A DNA stretch of 35,212 bases from Alcanivoracaceae bacterium (GTDB lineage: Bacteria > Pseudomonadota > Gammaproteobacteria > Xanthomonadales > Marinicellaceae), in the NCBI GenBank assembly GCA_016763695.1, contig JAESTH010000227.1:1-35212 (forward strand). Reading direction: 5' to 3'. Below, one piece after another: positions 1 to 7,907 of the stretch. Both the position numbers and the translations under genes were made by a program. Within the stretch, counting starts at the first letter, position 1; each line of letters begins with the position of its first letter. Below the pieces are notes generated by a model. That model saw only the letters and a program-made list of their open reading frames with translations. It did no database searches and had not been told where the DNA came from.

Positions 1-165
1 CCCCAGGGATCATTCCAAGGAGGTCTTTAATTGACCCCATTTTCTGAATAGCTTCGAGTTGTTTCGCAAAATCATCAAGGTCAAATTTGTTTTTAAGGAA
101 TTTTTCCTCGAGCTTCTTGGCATCATCTTCACTAATTGCAGACTGTGCTTTTTCAACAAAAGAAA
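1..165 (-). pseudogene. ffh: C-terminal (M-domain) fragment of signal recognition particle protein Ffh, cut at both ends
   Basis: Read on the minus strand from about 165 to 1, one frame stays open and gives an Ffh sequence: SFVEKAQ, then KFDLDDFAKQLEAIQKMG and KDLLGMIPG. This is the junction of the GTPase domain with the RNA- and signal-sequence-binding M domain. The rest of the M domain would lie beyond the left edge. The N-terminal NG domain is absent: homology ends near 160-167 and porin coding sequence on the other strand begins at once. Ffh is the essential protein of the signal recognition particle, so a lone internal fragment cannot be the working copy. The 'KMGSIKDLLGMIPG' form differs from the usual gammaproteobacterial pattern (QMKNMGGM...), from memory, which hints at another source organism. 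It is either a relic of a rearrangement or a chimeric contig end. The family call is firm; the explanation is open. Confidence 0.8.
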
Positions 166-947
166 TACGTTTGAATCTTGCCTATTTCAATTATAAGTTA
201 AACGATGTCTTTACTCTCAGTGGTGGTAAAATGAACAACCCATTCTATAGACCAGCAAAAAACCCCATTCTCTGGGATGGTGATTTAAATCCAGAGGGTT
301 TTTCTTTAAACTTTAACAATGATTTTTTTCAGGCAAGTCTCGTTGGCTTTTCTGTTGAAGAACGAAAGTCAGCAGACGACACCCTGTTATTTGGTGGACA
401 AATCATGCATGGATTCAGCGTCTCAGATACATCAAAGTTAACTGCTGGTTTAGGTTACTATGACTACCAAGACCTACAGGGAAACAGCCCTTTATTTGCA
501 GGAAAATCACGAGGCAACACGCTAGATTCCAACGGCAATATTGCTAATGACTTTGATATTGCTGAAGCCTTTTTAGAATACAAAACCACATTAGCCAGCA
601 GACCTTTATCTGTTTATAGTAATTATTACCAAAATACTGCCGCAGATGACTTAGATACAGCTTATACCCTTGGGTTTATGTACGGTAAGGTTAAAGGTTC
701 CGGTTCATGGAACTTTGGTTATGCCTATTTGGATGTTGAAGCCGATGCCGTATTTGGCTTATTCAATGATTCTGATTTTGCCGGAGGTAATACAGATTCA
801 AAAGGACACATCATCAAAGCTGGTTATGGACTCAAGAAAAACATGGCACTAAGCCTCACTTATATTGATTCTGAAATGGATCAAAGCAAAGCACAACAAA
901 CAGATTATGACCGTTTACAGTTGGACTTTAAAGTTAAATTCAAATAA
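162..947 (+). CDS. Outer-membrane porin, 5'-truncated (putative porin family)
   Basis: The sequence from about residue EIRLNLAYFNYKLND onward reads as the beta-barrel of a putative porin (Porin_5-like): alternating short hydrophobic/polar strands, many Gly, Tyr and Phe, a stretch 'GGKMNNPFYRP' typical of these barrels, and a closing strand 'RLQLDFKVKFK' ending in the positively charged tail at 947. About 260 residues are left, so the signal peptide, any N-terminal coiled coil and the first strands are missing. An ATG at 87 keeps the frame open, but its first 25 codons are antisense to the ffh fragment and are not a real N terminus; no signal peptide is present. As it stands the protein could not be exported. 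A bidirectional terminator follows at 992-1018. Substrate unknown. Confidence 0.7.
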   Translation, partial: EIRLNLAYFNYKLNDVFTLSGGKMNNPFYRPAKNPILWDGDLNPEGFSLNFNNDFFQASLVGFSVEERKSADDTLLFGGQIMHGFSVSDTSKLTAGLGYYDYQDLQGNSPLFAGKSRGNTLDSNGNIANDFDIAEAFLEYKTTLASRPLSVYSNYYQNTAADDLDTAYTLGFMYGKVKGSGSWNFGYAYLDVEADAVFGLFNDSDFAGGNTDSKGHIIKAGYGLKKNMALSLTYIDSEMDQSKAQQTDYDRLQLDFKVKFK

Positions 948-991
948 TTATAGATCTTATAATTTATAAAATAATCAGTGAAATAACCAAT

Positions 992-1019
992 AAATGCCGT
1001 ATATAGAATACGGCATTTT
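992..1019. terminator. Bidirectional intrinsic terminator between porin and carbonic anhydrase
   Basis: An 11-bp perfect stem (AAATGCCGTAT / ATACGGCATTT) with the 5-nt loop ATAGA lies between two convergent genes. It has T-rich flanks on both strands, so it can end transcripts from both sides. Confidence 0.8.
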
Positions 1020-1031
1020 ACCGTCAAACTA

Positions 1032-1646
1032 TTATTCAAAAAACTCTACTAAGCCATTAGATACATCATACATAGCACCAGCAATTTCAATTTCTCCCCG
1101 CTCTTCCATTTCAGCCAGTATGGGACTTTGCTGTTTAATTTGGATAATAGAATGTTTAACATTTAAATGGGCCACTTCTTCAATAACATCATCGTGCATT
1201 TCACTCATATCCACATTAACAGCATCGATCGCAGGCTGTATTTTACTTAACAATGCAGTAATATTGCCAAGTTTCACATTGTTACATGCTGCAGTGACTG
1301 CTCCACATTTGCTATGACCCATTAAAATCACAATTTTTGAACCTGCAATTTTACAGGCATATTCCATAGAAGCCAGCACATCTTCATTGACCACATTCCC
1401 CGCAACTCTCACACTAAAAATATCACCGATTCCCTGATCAAAAACCAGTTCCGCAGGTACTCTAGAATCAATGCAACTGAGCACAACTGCAAATGGATAT
1501 TGACCTTTACTGGTTTCGAAAACCTGATCTTGCAAATTTCTTTGCGCTTTTACGTTTTGAACAAACCTCTGGTTACCTTCTACCAAAATTCTGTGTGCTT
1601 CCTGTGGAGTAAGGTTTTCTTGGGTAATTTTTGTTTGTGTTCTCAT
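1032..1646 (-). CDS. can: Beta-class carbonic anhydrase
   Basis: A 204-residue protein, the normal size for bacterial beta-carbonic anhydrases, which interconvert CO2 and bicarbonate in the cytoplasm. The zinc ligands are visible: Cys58 in SCIDSR, with the Asp60-Arg62 dyad, and His111 and Cys114 in GHSKCGAV. The ATG at 1646 overlaps the stop of the upstream sulP gene by 4 nt (ATGA), so the two are translationally coupled. The pairing with a SulP transporter suggests a joint role in bicarbonate supply or pH balance. Transcription should start upstream of the tetR-like gene at 4205 and end at 992-1019. Product certain; the link to bicarbonate import is inference from the neighbour. Confidence 0.93.
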   Translation of the reverse strand: MRTQTKITQENLTPQEAHRILVEGNQRFVQNVKAQRNLQDQVFETSKGQYPFAVVLSCIDSRVPAELVFDQGIGDIFSVRVAGNVVNEDVLASMEYACKIAGSKIVILMGHSKCGAVTAACNNVKLGNITALLSKIQPAIDAVNVDMSEMHDDVIEEVAHLNVKHSIIQIKQQSPILAEMEERGEIEIAGAMYDVSNGLVEFFE

Positions 1647-3523
1647 TTTTTCGTTGTTCTCTTATTTAAATATTCTAATATTTTAGTATTCTTTTCTTCA
1701 TCATTCTTAATCCATAATAAAGCATCATTAAAATTATCAAACAATTGAGTTTGAGGGATCAAGCCAGGGATTATGTCAATGCGCTCAAGCATGTATTTAG
1801 GCTGTTCCATTATATTAATTAACAGCACGTTTTTACCGGCTTTAACCAGATCTATCAAGATATCTTCCATCGCATATAAACCCGACTGATCCATGTACTG
1901 CATTCTTTCCATTCTTATTATCACAGAAGTAGCCGTCTCAGGAATTTGCTTGGACAACTGTTGAAAATCACTGGTTGAACCAAAAAATAAAGGCCCTTTT
2001 ATGTGTTTAATAAAGACGTCCTCCTTTAGGCTTTCGGGAAAATCAATTTCATCAGCCCAGGCTTTCTCTTGACTTAATGGTTTTACATCTGAATCCTTAG
2101 CGGTTAAATCACCCATTTTTTTCATAAACATCAATGATGCAATGACCAAACCAATGCCAACCGCGTAAACCAGATTCCATATTGATGATAAAACCAAAAC
2201 AACCAGCATGATGATCACTTCTGGACGTGGCATATAAGGAATTGCCTTTAAGCCCTTATAATCCATAACACCTATACCAACAGTAATCAGGATACCAGAC
2301 AGAACAGCTGCTGGAATTTGCGATGCAACAGGCCCCAGTGCCAACAATATAAACAACAGTAAAATAGCTGCTATCATCCCTGATATGCGGGTTTTACCTC
2401 CTGCATTAATATTAACCACTGTTCTGATTGTTGCACCTGCTCCAGGTATTCCGCCGAAAACGGCGGCAATACTGTTACCGATGCCTTGGCCGATAAGCTC
2501 TTTATTTGGTTTGTGTTTAGTTTTGGTCATGTTATCTGCAACTACTGCGGTTAACAATGAGTCAATTGCACCCAATAATGCCAGCGTTAAGGCTGTGAAA
2601 AAATACGGTGTAACACTGCTTAAAGTAAAATCTGTGAAGATTGCAAAATTAGGCACTGGCAAACCACTGGGTATTTCTTCAATGGGTCTATAATTTAAGC
2701 CAAACCCATAGGCAATGCCTGACACTAATAATAAGGCCACTAATTCACTGGGTACTTTGCTGGTTATTCTCTTAAAACCATAAATCACAAAAACAGTACT
2801 CAATGCCAGTATTAACTCCAGATAGTTAATAGCACTGAAAGCATTGGGTAATACTTTTAACGCGCCAATAACTCCTGATGCCTCTTGACTGGCAAGCGCC
2901 TGAGACTCTTTTAATATTTGTGTGGAGGTAATATCCCCAGCTCTGCTTATGGTTTCTTTAAAGTCTTCCAAGACCAGAATCCCTTCTCCGGCTTCATCTT
3001 TTAAGATGTTATCTAAAATTGATTCCTCAGCATAAGGTTTAAACTGATTGACAAACGCCATATCTTCTTTGGGATAATACCCCACAGAAGGCAGGATTTG
3101 AGTCACCAGTATAATCACTCCTATGGCCGTCATGAAACCAGAAACCACTGGATAGGGAATGTATTTTATGTATTTTCCCAGACCGATAAAACCAAGTCCA
3201 ACTTGCATAATTCCCGCTAATAAAAATACCGTTAATATAGCGGGTAAAGCCTTACTTATATCACCATCAAAAGCCATCACAATGCCAGCAACCACCACCA
3301 TACTAATAGCTGTCATGGGAGCTGTCGGACCCGATATCTGGGTATTTGTGCCACCAAAAAGTGCAGCAAAAAAACCCACAAAAATAGCACCGTACAAGCC
3401 AGCACTGGGACCAAGTCCTGAGCTTACACCAAAAGCTAAGGCCAAAGGCAAGGCCACAATTCCTGCAGTAATCCCACCAAAAACATCACCCTTTATATGT
3501 TTAACATTTAATATATTTTTCAT
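1643..3523 (-). CDS. SulP-family anion transporter with C-terminal STAS domain (probable bicarbonate or sulfate carrier)
   Basis: A 626-residue inner-membrane protein. The N-terminal two thirds is a run of hydrophobic segments with SulP features: GGITAGIVALPLALAFG near the start, TNTQISGPTAPMTA in TM3, and a core around GAIDSLLTA...NKELIGQGIGN and GGIPGAGATIRT. From about residue 510 a STAS domain follows (IKGPLFFGSTSDF...MERMQYMDQSGLYAMEDI), the cytoplasmic regulatory part of the family. An insert of roughly 60 residues between early helices (EESILDNILKDEAGEG...) is longer than in many SulP proteins. Placement directly before a carbonic anhydrase fits the BicA-like bicarbonate group, but the substrate cannot be read from sequence alone. 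The gene starts 17 nt after the tetR-like gene and overlaps can by 4 nt. Confidence 0.9.
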   Translation of the reverse strand: MKNILNVKHIKGDVFGGITAGIVALPLALAFGVSSGLGPSAGLYGAIFVGFFAALFGGTNTQISGPTAPMTAISMVVVAGIVMAFDGDISKALPAILTVFLLAGIMQVGLGFIGLGKYIKYIPYPVVSGFMTAIGVIILVTQILPSVGYYPKEDMAFVNQFKPYAEESILDNILKDEAGEGILVLEDFKETISRAGDITSTQILKESQALASQEASGVIGALKVLPNAFSAINYLELILALSTVFVIYGFKRITSKVPSELVALLLVSGIAYGFGLNYRPIEEIPSGLPVPNFAIFTDFTLSSVTPYFFTALTLALLGAIDSLLTAVVADNMTKTKHKPNKELIGQGIGNSIAAVFGGIPGAGATIRTVVNINAGGKTRISGMIAAILLLFILLALGPVASQIPAAVLSGILITVGIGVMDYKGLKAIPYMPRPEVIIMLVVLVLSSIWNLVYAVGIGLVIASLMFMKKMGDLTAKDSDVKPLSQEKAWADEIDFPESLKEDVFIKHIKGPLFFGSTSDFQQLSKQIPETATSVIIRMERMQYMDQSGLYAMEDILIDLVKAGKNVLLINIMEQPKYMLERIDIIPGLIPQTQLFDNFNDALLWIKNDEEKNTKILEYLNKRTTKK

Positions 3524-3539
3524 TGTTTACTCTAAATTG

Positions 3540-4205
3540 TTACTTTAAAAAGTTAAAAACCAGTTCTGTATAAAAACAAGTGATAGCATCTTCTTTACTG
3601 GTATCTGTTAATGAAGGCAAATGCTCAGCAAAATATTTTTGTTGATGTGCTCCTTCTATGACTGTAGAAATCAACATATGTGGATATTCAAATTTAGGAT
3701 TGATTTCCAGCACAGTATCACTGACTCTTTGTACTACATTTTTATAAGCCCTGAAACAGCCTTTTTTATTTTCCTTATCAACATTGACTGTATGGTAAGT
3801 TTTCAATGATTCGGTAAAAATTATTTTACTTAATAACACTTCATTGACATATGAAACAGAGTTATCAACCAAAACTGGTTTGGTCAAAATATCAATAGAT
3901 TTTTTTAATCGCTCCCTGGGATTACTGACATTGGATGTTGCAAAAACAAGTTGGTATTCCGTCCACGTCCAATACCAGCTTGTCAGGTAAAGCAACAATG
4001 TATGCTTACTGTCAAAATAACGATAGATAGAACTCTCTGGTGACTTAATCAACAGACCCAACTTCTTAAAGGTAAAAATTTCAAAGCCCATTTCATTAAT
4101 AAGTTCAATGCTGTGTGTAATTATTTTTCTTCCCAAATCTGAAGAATCAGGATTTTTCAAATACAATTCAGGGTTTATTTCAATTTGTATGTATAAGTTT
4201 TTCAT
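3540..4205 (-). CDS. TetR-family transcriptional regulator of the sulP-can operon
   Basis: A 221-residue protein with a TetR-type N-terminal DNA-binding domain at about residues 25-75: 'IITHSIELINEMGFEIFTFK' forms helix 1 and its turn, and 'SPESSIYRYFDSKHTLLLYL' is the recognition helix with the YRYFDSK signature. The remaining helical part should be the ligand and dimer domain; its ligand cannot be inferred. It is the first gene of a minus-strand operon with sulP (17 nt downstream) and can. Two palindromes upstream of the start, one inside the promoter spacer, suggest it represses itself and the whole operon. The ATG at 4205 is a natural start because the helix-turn-helix lies close behind it. 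Confidence 0.82.
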   Translation of the reverse strand: MKNLYIQIEINPELYLKNPDSSDLGRKIITHSIELINEMGFEIFTFKKLGLLIKSPESSIYRYFDSKHTLLLYLTSWYWTWTEYQLVFATSNVSNPRERLKKSIDILTKPVLVDNSVSYVNEVLLSKIIFTESLKTYHTVNVDKENKKGCFRAYKNVVQRVSDTVLEINPKFEYPHMLISTVIEGAHQQKYFAEHLPSLTDTSKEDAITCFYTELVFNFLK

Positions 4206-4238
4206 GTTTAACCAGTAATTTTATATATCTTGATCGCA

Positions 4239-4268
4239 ATTATAATAGTATTACTATTGCTTTTGCAA
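4239..4268 (-). promoter_or_regulatory. Promoter of the tetR-sulP-can operon, with operator in the spacer
   Basis: On the minus strand TTGCAA (4268-4263) is followed after 18 nt by a perfect TATAAT (4244-4239), about 30 nt upstream of the tetR start. The spacer is occupied by the perfect palindrome AATAGTAATACTATT (4258-4244), so a bound dimer would directly block RNA polymerase. Confidence 0.65.
4244..4258. promoter_or_regulatory. Proximal TetR operator candidate
   Basis: A perfect 15-nt palindrome, AATAGTATTACTATT (7+1+7), between the -35 and -10 of the tetR promoter. Size and symmetry suit a TetR-type dimer. A second copy lies 51 bp further upstream. Confidence 0.6.
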
Positions 4269-4294
4269 TTGAATCAAATAATATTCCTATAAAT

Positions 4295-4309
4295 AATAGT
4301 ATTACTATC
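4295..4309. promoter_or_regulatory. Distal TetR operator candidate
   Basis: The second copy of the palindrome, AATAGTATTACTATC, has 13 symmetric positions. It is identical to the proximal site except for the last base. The 51-bp centre-to-centre distance is close to five helical turns, which would place two bound dimers on the same face. Confidence 0.55.
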
Positions 4310-4512
4310 GAAATATAACAGGATTTATAAAATTAACTTTAAACACTAAACTCATATTCACACGTATGAACAAAGCAAAGTATAAGAGACAATAAAAAGC
4401 AATCTGAGAAAAGTTTGAAATCAGAAAAAAACATGTACGGCCTCATTTATATCGACTAAGAATTAGATCGAGCACAGCAAAGGGATTATTAACTACAATT
4501 AAATGTGACTAA

Positions 4513-4548
4513 ATACCCGTATATTGATCATAAAAAACATACGGGCAT
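4513..4548 (-). terminator. Weak stem-loop after the small hypothetical gene
   Basis: A 10-bp stem (ATACCCGTAT / ATACGGGCAT, one G-T pair) with a 16-nt loop, 22 nt beyond the end of the minus-strand gene at 4570. There is no clear U tract, so it may be an inefficient terminator or a 3' stabilising hairpin. Apart from this and the two operators I see nothing in 4206-4569. Confidence 0.35.
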
Positions 4549-4569
4549 TCATAACCATCATTTAAGCAA

Positions 4570-5001
4570 CTAACATTTTTGTTTAACCGCTATCCATGAA
4601 GCCACCTCTCCAGCTGGATTAATACCACCTGAAGAATTGGGGTGAGGAATTGTCCTCACAATTGAGCCAACCAATGCAGGAACCTGATCCACTCCATCAG
4701 GCCAATCATTAATTAGGTAGGCTACATAATCATAGACCCACTGGTGTCCTCCTACAATACCGCGACCCTGAAACCTGACTTCATTGGGGTTACCGAATGT
4801 TTTATAGCCGTTTAAGTTTAATTCCCAACCACTGCCAAATATCCTGCCATGCAATTCATTAACAGCTGAGTCTACAATTTCTATATCCCCCATGCCAAAT
4901 AATAAATCTCCCAAGGGTGTGTCAGGATTTAAGGTTGCAGTATCATTTTTATAGCTACGATAAGTCCATAATCCATTAAACTGCTGATTCAAACCATTCA
5001 T
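4570..5001 (-). CDS. Small protein of unknown function, partner of the cytochrome-like gene
   Basis: A 143-residue protein that I do not recognise. It lacks a signal peptide and membrane segments and is rich in Gly, Asn and aromatic residues. Its middle part (GRIFGSGWELNLNGYKTFG...RFQGRGIVGGHQWVYDYVAYL) has the look of a beta-rich, lipocalin-like or barrel fold, but that is only an impression. The ending 'ASWIAVKQKC' leaves a single terminal Cys. A clear ribosome binding site (GGGAG, 7 nt before ATG) precedes it, and it starts 2 nt after the stop of the 600-residue heme-motif gene, so the two form one transcript and probably act together. Confidence 0.7.
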   Translation of the reverse strand: MNGLNQQFNGLWTYRSYKNDTATLNPDTPLGDLLFGMGDIEIVDSAVNELHGRIFGSGWELNLNGYKTFGNPNEVRFQGRGIVGGHQWVYDYVAYLINDWPDGVDQVPALVGSIVRTIPHPNSSGGINPAGEVASWIAVKQKC

Positions 5002-5003
5002 GT

Positions 5004-6773
5004 TTACTCTCCCTTACCTGTATGTACAATTTCCTTAGCAAATAAAAACCCCCAGATAAAGTCTGTTTGCAACACATCAAGACTCGGAGGCATATCACTG
5101 TTATGGAACCAATCTTGATTAGGAATACCATCAACACTCTTTGCATAGCCATAATCAGAGAGCCTTAAATCAAAGACACTGAGTTTAAAAAAGTTCGGTT
5201 TACCATCACTTATGTTAATGCCTGCCCGTGCATGACAGGTAACACAACTTGAACCATCCATAAAACCAGCTTCAGTAACAGAATTGCCTAACAATGTCCG
5301 GCGCCCCATCAAATCAGTAAACTCCACCTGTGACCCTTTTAAGCGATAGCTTAACCAGCCTTTATCATGAGCATCAGGCTCATGCACACTGGTACTCTCA
5401 CCTGTACCAATACCTACTTTTTTTAATATATCTGTTAACTGAGATCTGGCTTGTTCAACTTTATAGAGCAAATCTCTATTGAAAACAATCGAAGGGTTGT
5501 TTAGGTGATCACTTTTCTGATGAGGTGTGACAAAATTGTCAAACACGCCCTTGGGCAATTTATCTGGACTTTTATAGCCATAAGAATCATTGCAACCAGT
5601 GATGTCACAACGACCAGGTAAATAAACATGCTCAAAAGTTGTCCACACCCATTGTGGTATGTCTTTCGATGAAATATGGAATGCAACAAGATAGTGCTCT
5701 CCTCTCCAAGCACATTGATGGTCTGTACCAGGTATATTTATTGTTGTTTGCAATGTTTTACTGATATATGGATTTGCACTATCGACTTTCATATTTAACA
5801 TTTTTGCCAGATTTTTATGAATCCAGTTGCTTTTTATCATTATAGATTTACTTGGCAAATCAACACTTGCCAAATGTGCATTGGGATTTTTACGATTGGC
5901 AGACCTGTTTTTTATGTGGTAGGGTGCATTGCTGAAATTAACACCTTCAATCGTCATTTTCAAATTTTTGGCATTTCGGTTAAATACATTCATCACACCC
6001 GTGGCATTGTATAAATTATTCTCAAATAAATAATTATGAAAAACTTCATCACGTACAGTTACCTCAGCATTGGTTTGCCTGATAACACGACCTATACTTT
6101 CATAAGTTTTAGGAACAAGCGTATCAATTACTGATTGTGAACATTCAGGCAAAGCCATACTAATGGATTTTGATGCCTTAAAACGATTTGACAATGCATT
6201 TAAATCAACATTAAAACCTGCAGCATGCTCTACAATTGAGGGAATCCCTACACGGATCACCTCTTCTTTTAGTGCTTGTGCTTCTCCAGTCTTGTTTGAT
6301 GCTTTATCCAACTTTAACAGTTGAGCTTTGTGTTGATTACCAGGGAAAACAGGGCAATGCCCTTTGGGGTTATTACTGGCACCAGGTTGACAACAGTTAA
6401 CACCAGGTGTGCCTCCTTCTGAGCATAATTGATAGGGCTCGCTTGGCCAATTTTGAAATTCATCGGCCCATCTAGACCAAAACCTGTCATCAATGGACTG
6501 CATAAATAGTTTCCAGGAAAACATATCTGGACAGGTAATAGATGGATTAGAAATCAAATCTGAAAATACAAATTTACCATCTACGTAATCCATCGAACAC
6601 TCTTCAGCATCGCGGATATCAGCAAGGAAGTAATTGGTATAATCTATTTGATTTGCTGTGCGTAAATCATCAGCAAAAACATTAAAAACAGCCAGTATTA
6701 AAAAAAACAGGGTTCTGTATTGTAATTTATTTGTCATTTTATTCACCGTGGGTTGTGGGTTATTGGAAATCAT
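5004..6773 (-). CDS. Secreted cytochrome c-like protein with one CxxCH heme motif, function unknown
   Basis: About 589 residues from the ATG at 6773, chosen because AGGA stands 8 nt before it; an ATG at 6737 and one at 6809 are alternatives. The segment YRTLFFLILAVFNVFADD is a signal peptide h-region with a cleavage site, so the protein is periplasmic. Near residue 510 is CVTCHARAG, a single covalent heme c site, and a downstream 'DMPPS' Met could be the axial ligand. The large N-terminal part has several Cys (CSEGGTPGVNCC, CDITGC) and the stretches 'KSIMIKSNWIH' and 'PQWVWTTFEHVYLPG'. I recall these from a group of large cytochrome c family proteins of unknown role. It is the first gene of a two-gene unit. 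Redox activity is inferred from the heme site only. Confidence 0.7.
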   Translation of the reverse strand: MISNNPQPTVNKMTNKLQYRTLFFLILAVFNVFADDLRTANQIDYTNYFLADIRDAEECSMDYVDGKFVFSDLISNPSITCPDMFSWKLFMQSIDDRFWSRWADEFQNWPSEPYQLCSEGGTPGVNCCQPGASNNPKGHCPVFPGNQHKAQLLKLDKASNKTGEAQALKEEVIRVGIPSIVEHAAGFNVDLNALSNRFKASKSISMALPECSQSVIDTLVPKTYESIGRVIRQTNAEVTVRDEVFHNYLFENNLYNATGVMNVFNRNAKNLKMTIEGVNFSNAPYHIKNRSANRKNPNAHLASVDLPSKSIMIKSNWIHKNLAKMLNMKVDSANPYISKTLQTTINIPGTDHQCAWRGEHYLVAFHISSKDIPQWVWTTFEHVYLPGRCDITGCNDSYGYKSPDKLPKGVFDNFVTPHQKSDHLNNPSIVFNRDLLYKVEQARSQLTDILKKVGIGTGESTSVHEPDAHDKGWLSYRLKGSQVEFTDLMGRRTLLGNSVTEAGFMDGSSCVTCHARAGINISDGKPNFFKLSVFDLRLSDYGYAKSVDGIPNQDWFHNSDMPPSLDVLQTDFIWGFLFAKEIVHTGKGE

Positions 6774-6846
6774 AGAATCATCCTTTAAGACTTCCAGTCG
6801 ACAGACCAAAGTGGCTAGCTAGGTTTAAGCATTTACCTATGATTAA

Positions 6847-6900
6847 TTTTCACGATTTATCACGTGAAAAATAGATGTAAACATGTCTGAATGTAAACAT
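6847..6900. repeat. Inverted and direct repeats upstream of the cytochrome-like gene
   Basis: TTTTCACG (6847-6854) and CGTGAAAA (6863-6870) form an 8-bp inverted repeat. Two copies of ATGTAAACAT follow at 6875-6884 and 6891-6900, 16 bp apart. They lie 75-130 bp upstream of the start at 6773 and could be regulator sites. The rest of 6774-7139 holds no gene that I can support. Confidence 0.4.
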
Positions 6901-7139
6901 CCCCCCCTCAGGTACTGAATACCAGAATATTCTCATAAAGAAAATCCCCTGTGCTATTAAACTAACAAATTTACGATTAAAAGTCAATCCCTGCCTTTTT
7001 ATTACCTGGCAAATCTTAGTCCAGAACTCTAAAATTTAGATTTCAAAGAATTTTTGCTCTTATCTGAGGTATATTCAGCTTACTTTTGAAAATGATGGAA
7101 GTTATTAATTTATCAACCATCTACTACCATGGCTTTTTT

Positions 7140-7847
7140 CTATGTTAATTTATCACCTAAACTCTTACGTTGTAGACCTTCAGAATCAAAATTCGAAGGA
7201 TTCAGCCATGAAATAAAAGCTTGTTTTAGTCTTGGCCATTCGTTATCAAGGATTGAATACCAGGCAGTATCACGATTACGGCCTTTATACAGAGTTGCCT
7301 GACGAAAGATGCCTTCAAAAGTAAAGCCCAATCGTTTGGCTGCTTTGTTTGATTTTTCGTTCAAACTATCACATTTCCATTCATATCTGCGATAACCCAA
7401 TTCATCAAAAACCCTTTGCATCATTAAAAACATGGCTTCTGTAGACATCGGAGTCCCTTGTAATAGTGGCGAAAAATGTATGTGCCCAACCTCAATGACT
7501 CCAACTACAGGCTCAATGCGCAGATAACTGGCAAGACCAATGACAGAATCATTATTATTATCAATAATAACATAAAAAAACGGATCCTGACCCGTACAAC
7601 AGTCTTGCAACCAGTCACGAAAGCATACAAGATCGGAAAATGGCCCATAAGATAAGTATGTCCAGTTTTGATCATAACTATCATGTGCATAAGCCTGATA
7701 TAAAGATTCTGCATGTTTATCAATGTTTAACGGGCTTAATCGGCAATATCTACCTAACATGTCTGTTTGTGGTGGACGGCTGCATTCTTGCCAATTGTCC
7801 ACTGGAAAGCCTATTGCTTGTCCACTACTATTACATTCTCTTTTCAA
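7140..7847 (-). CDS. GNAT-family N-acetyltransferase (RimJ/RimL-like)
   Basis: A cytoplasmic acetyltransferase of about 235 residues. The RimJ/RimL-type signature runs from MLGRYCRLSPLNIDKHAESLY through 'IGLASYLRIEPVVGVIEVGHIHFSP' (strands around the acetyl-CoA site) to 'NEKSNKAAKRLGFTFEGIFRQ', the conserved C-terminal motif of this subfamily. The N-terminal 'GQAIGFPVDNW' is usual for long members that start a few residues earlier, so I prefer the TTG start at 7847, which has AGGA 7 nt upstream. A TTG at 7907 would add 20 residues without a binding site. The substrate (amino group of a small molecule or protein N terminus) is not deducible. It appears to be a single-gene unit. Confidence 0.8.
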   Translation of the reverse strand: MKRECNSSGQAIGFPVDNWQECSRPPQTDMLGRYCRLSPLNIDKHAESLYQAYAHDSYDQNWTYLSYGPFSDLVCFRDWLQDCCTGQDPFFYVIIDNNNDSVIGLASYLRIEPVVGVIEVGHIHFSPLLQGTPMSTEAMFLMMQRVFDELGYRRYEWKCDSLNEKSNKAAKRLGFTFEGIFRQATLYKGRNRDTAWYSILDNEWPRLKQAFISWLNPSNFDSEGLQRKSLGDKLT

Positions 7848-7907
7848 TTTTATATCCTGAAGCTTTTTGGAATTTAAATTATACCAGCATGTTATATGCT
7901 TGAACAA

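Noticed and set aside
87-161. Apparent N terminus of the porin reading frame from the ATG at 87
   Set aside because: These codons are the antisense of the ffh coding sequence and show no signal peptide; the frame is open only by chance.
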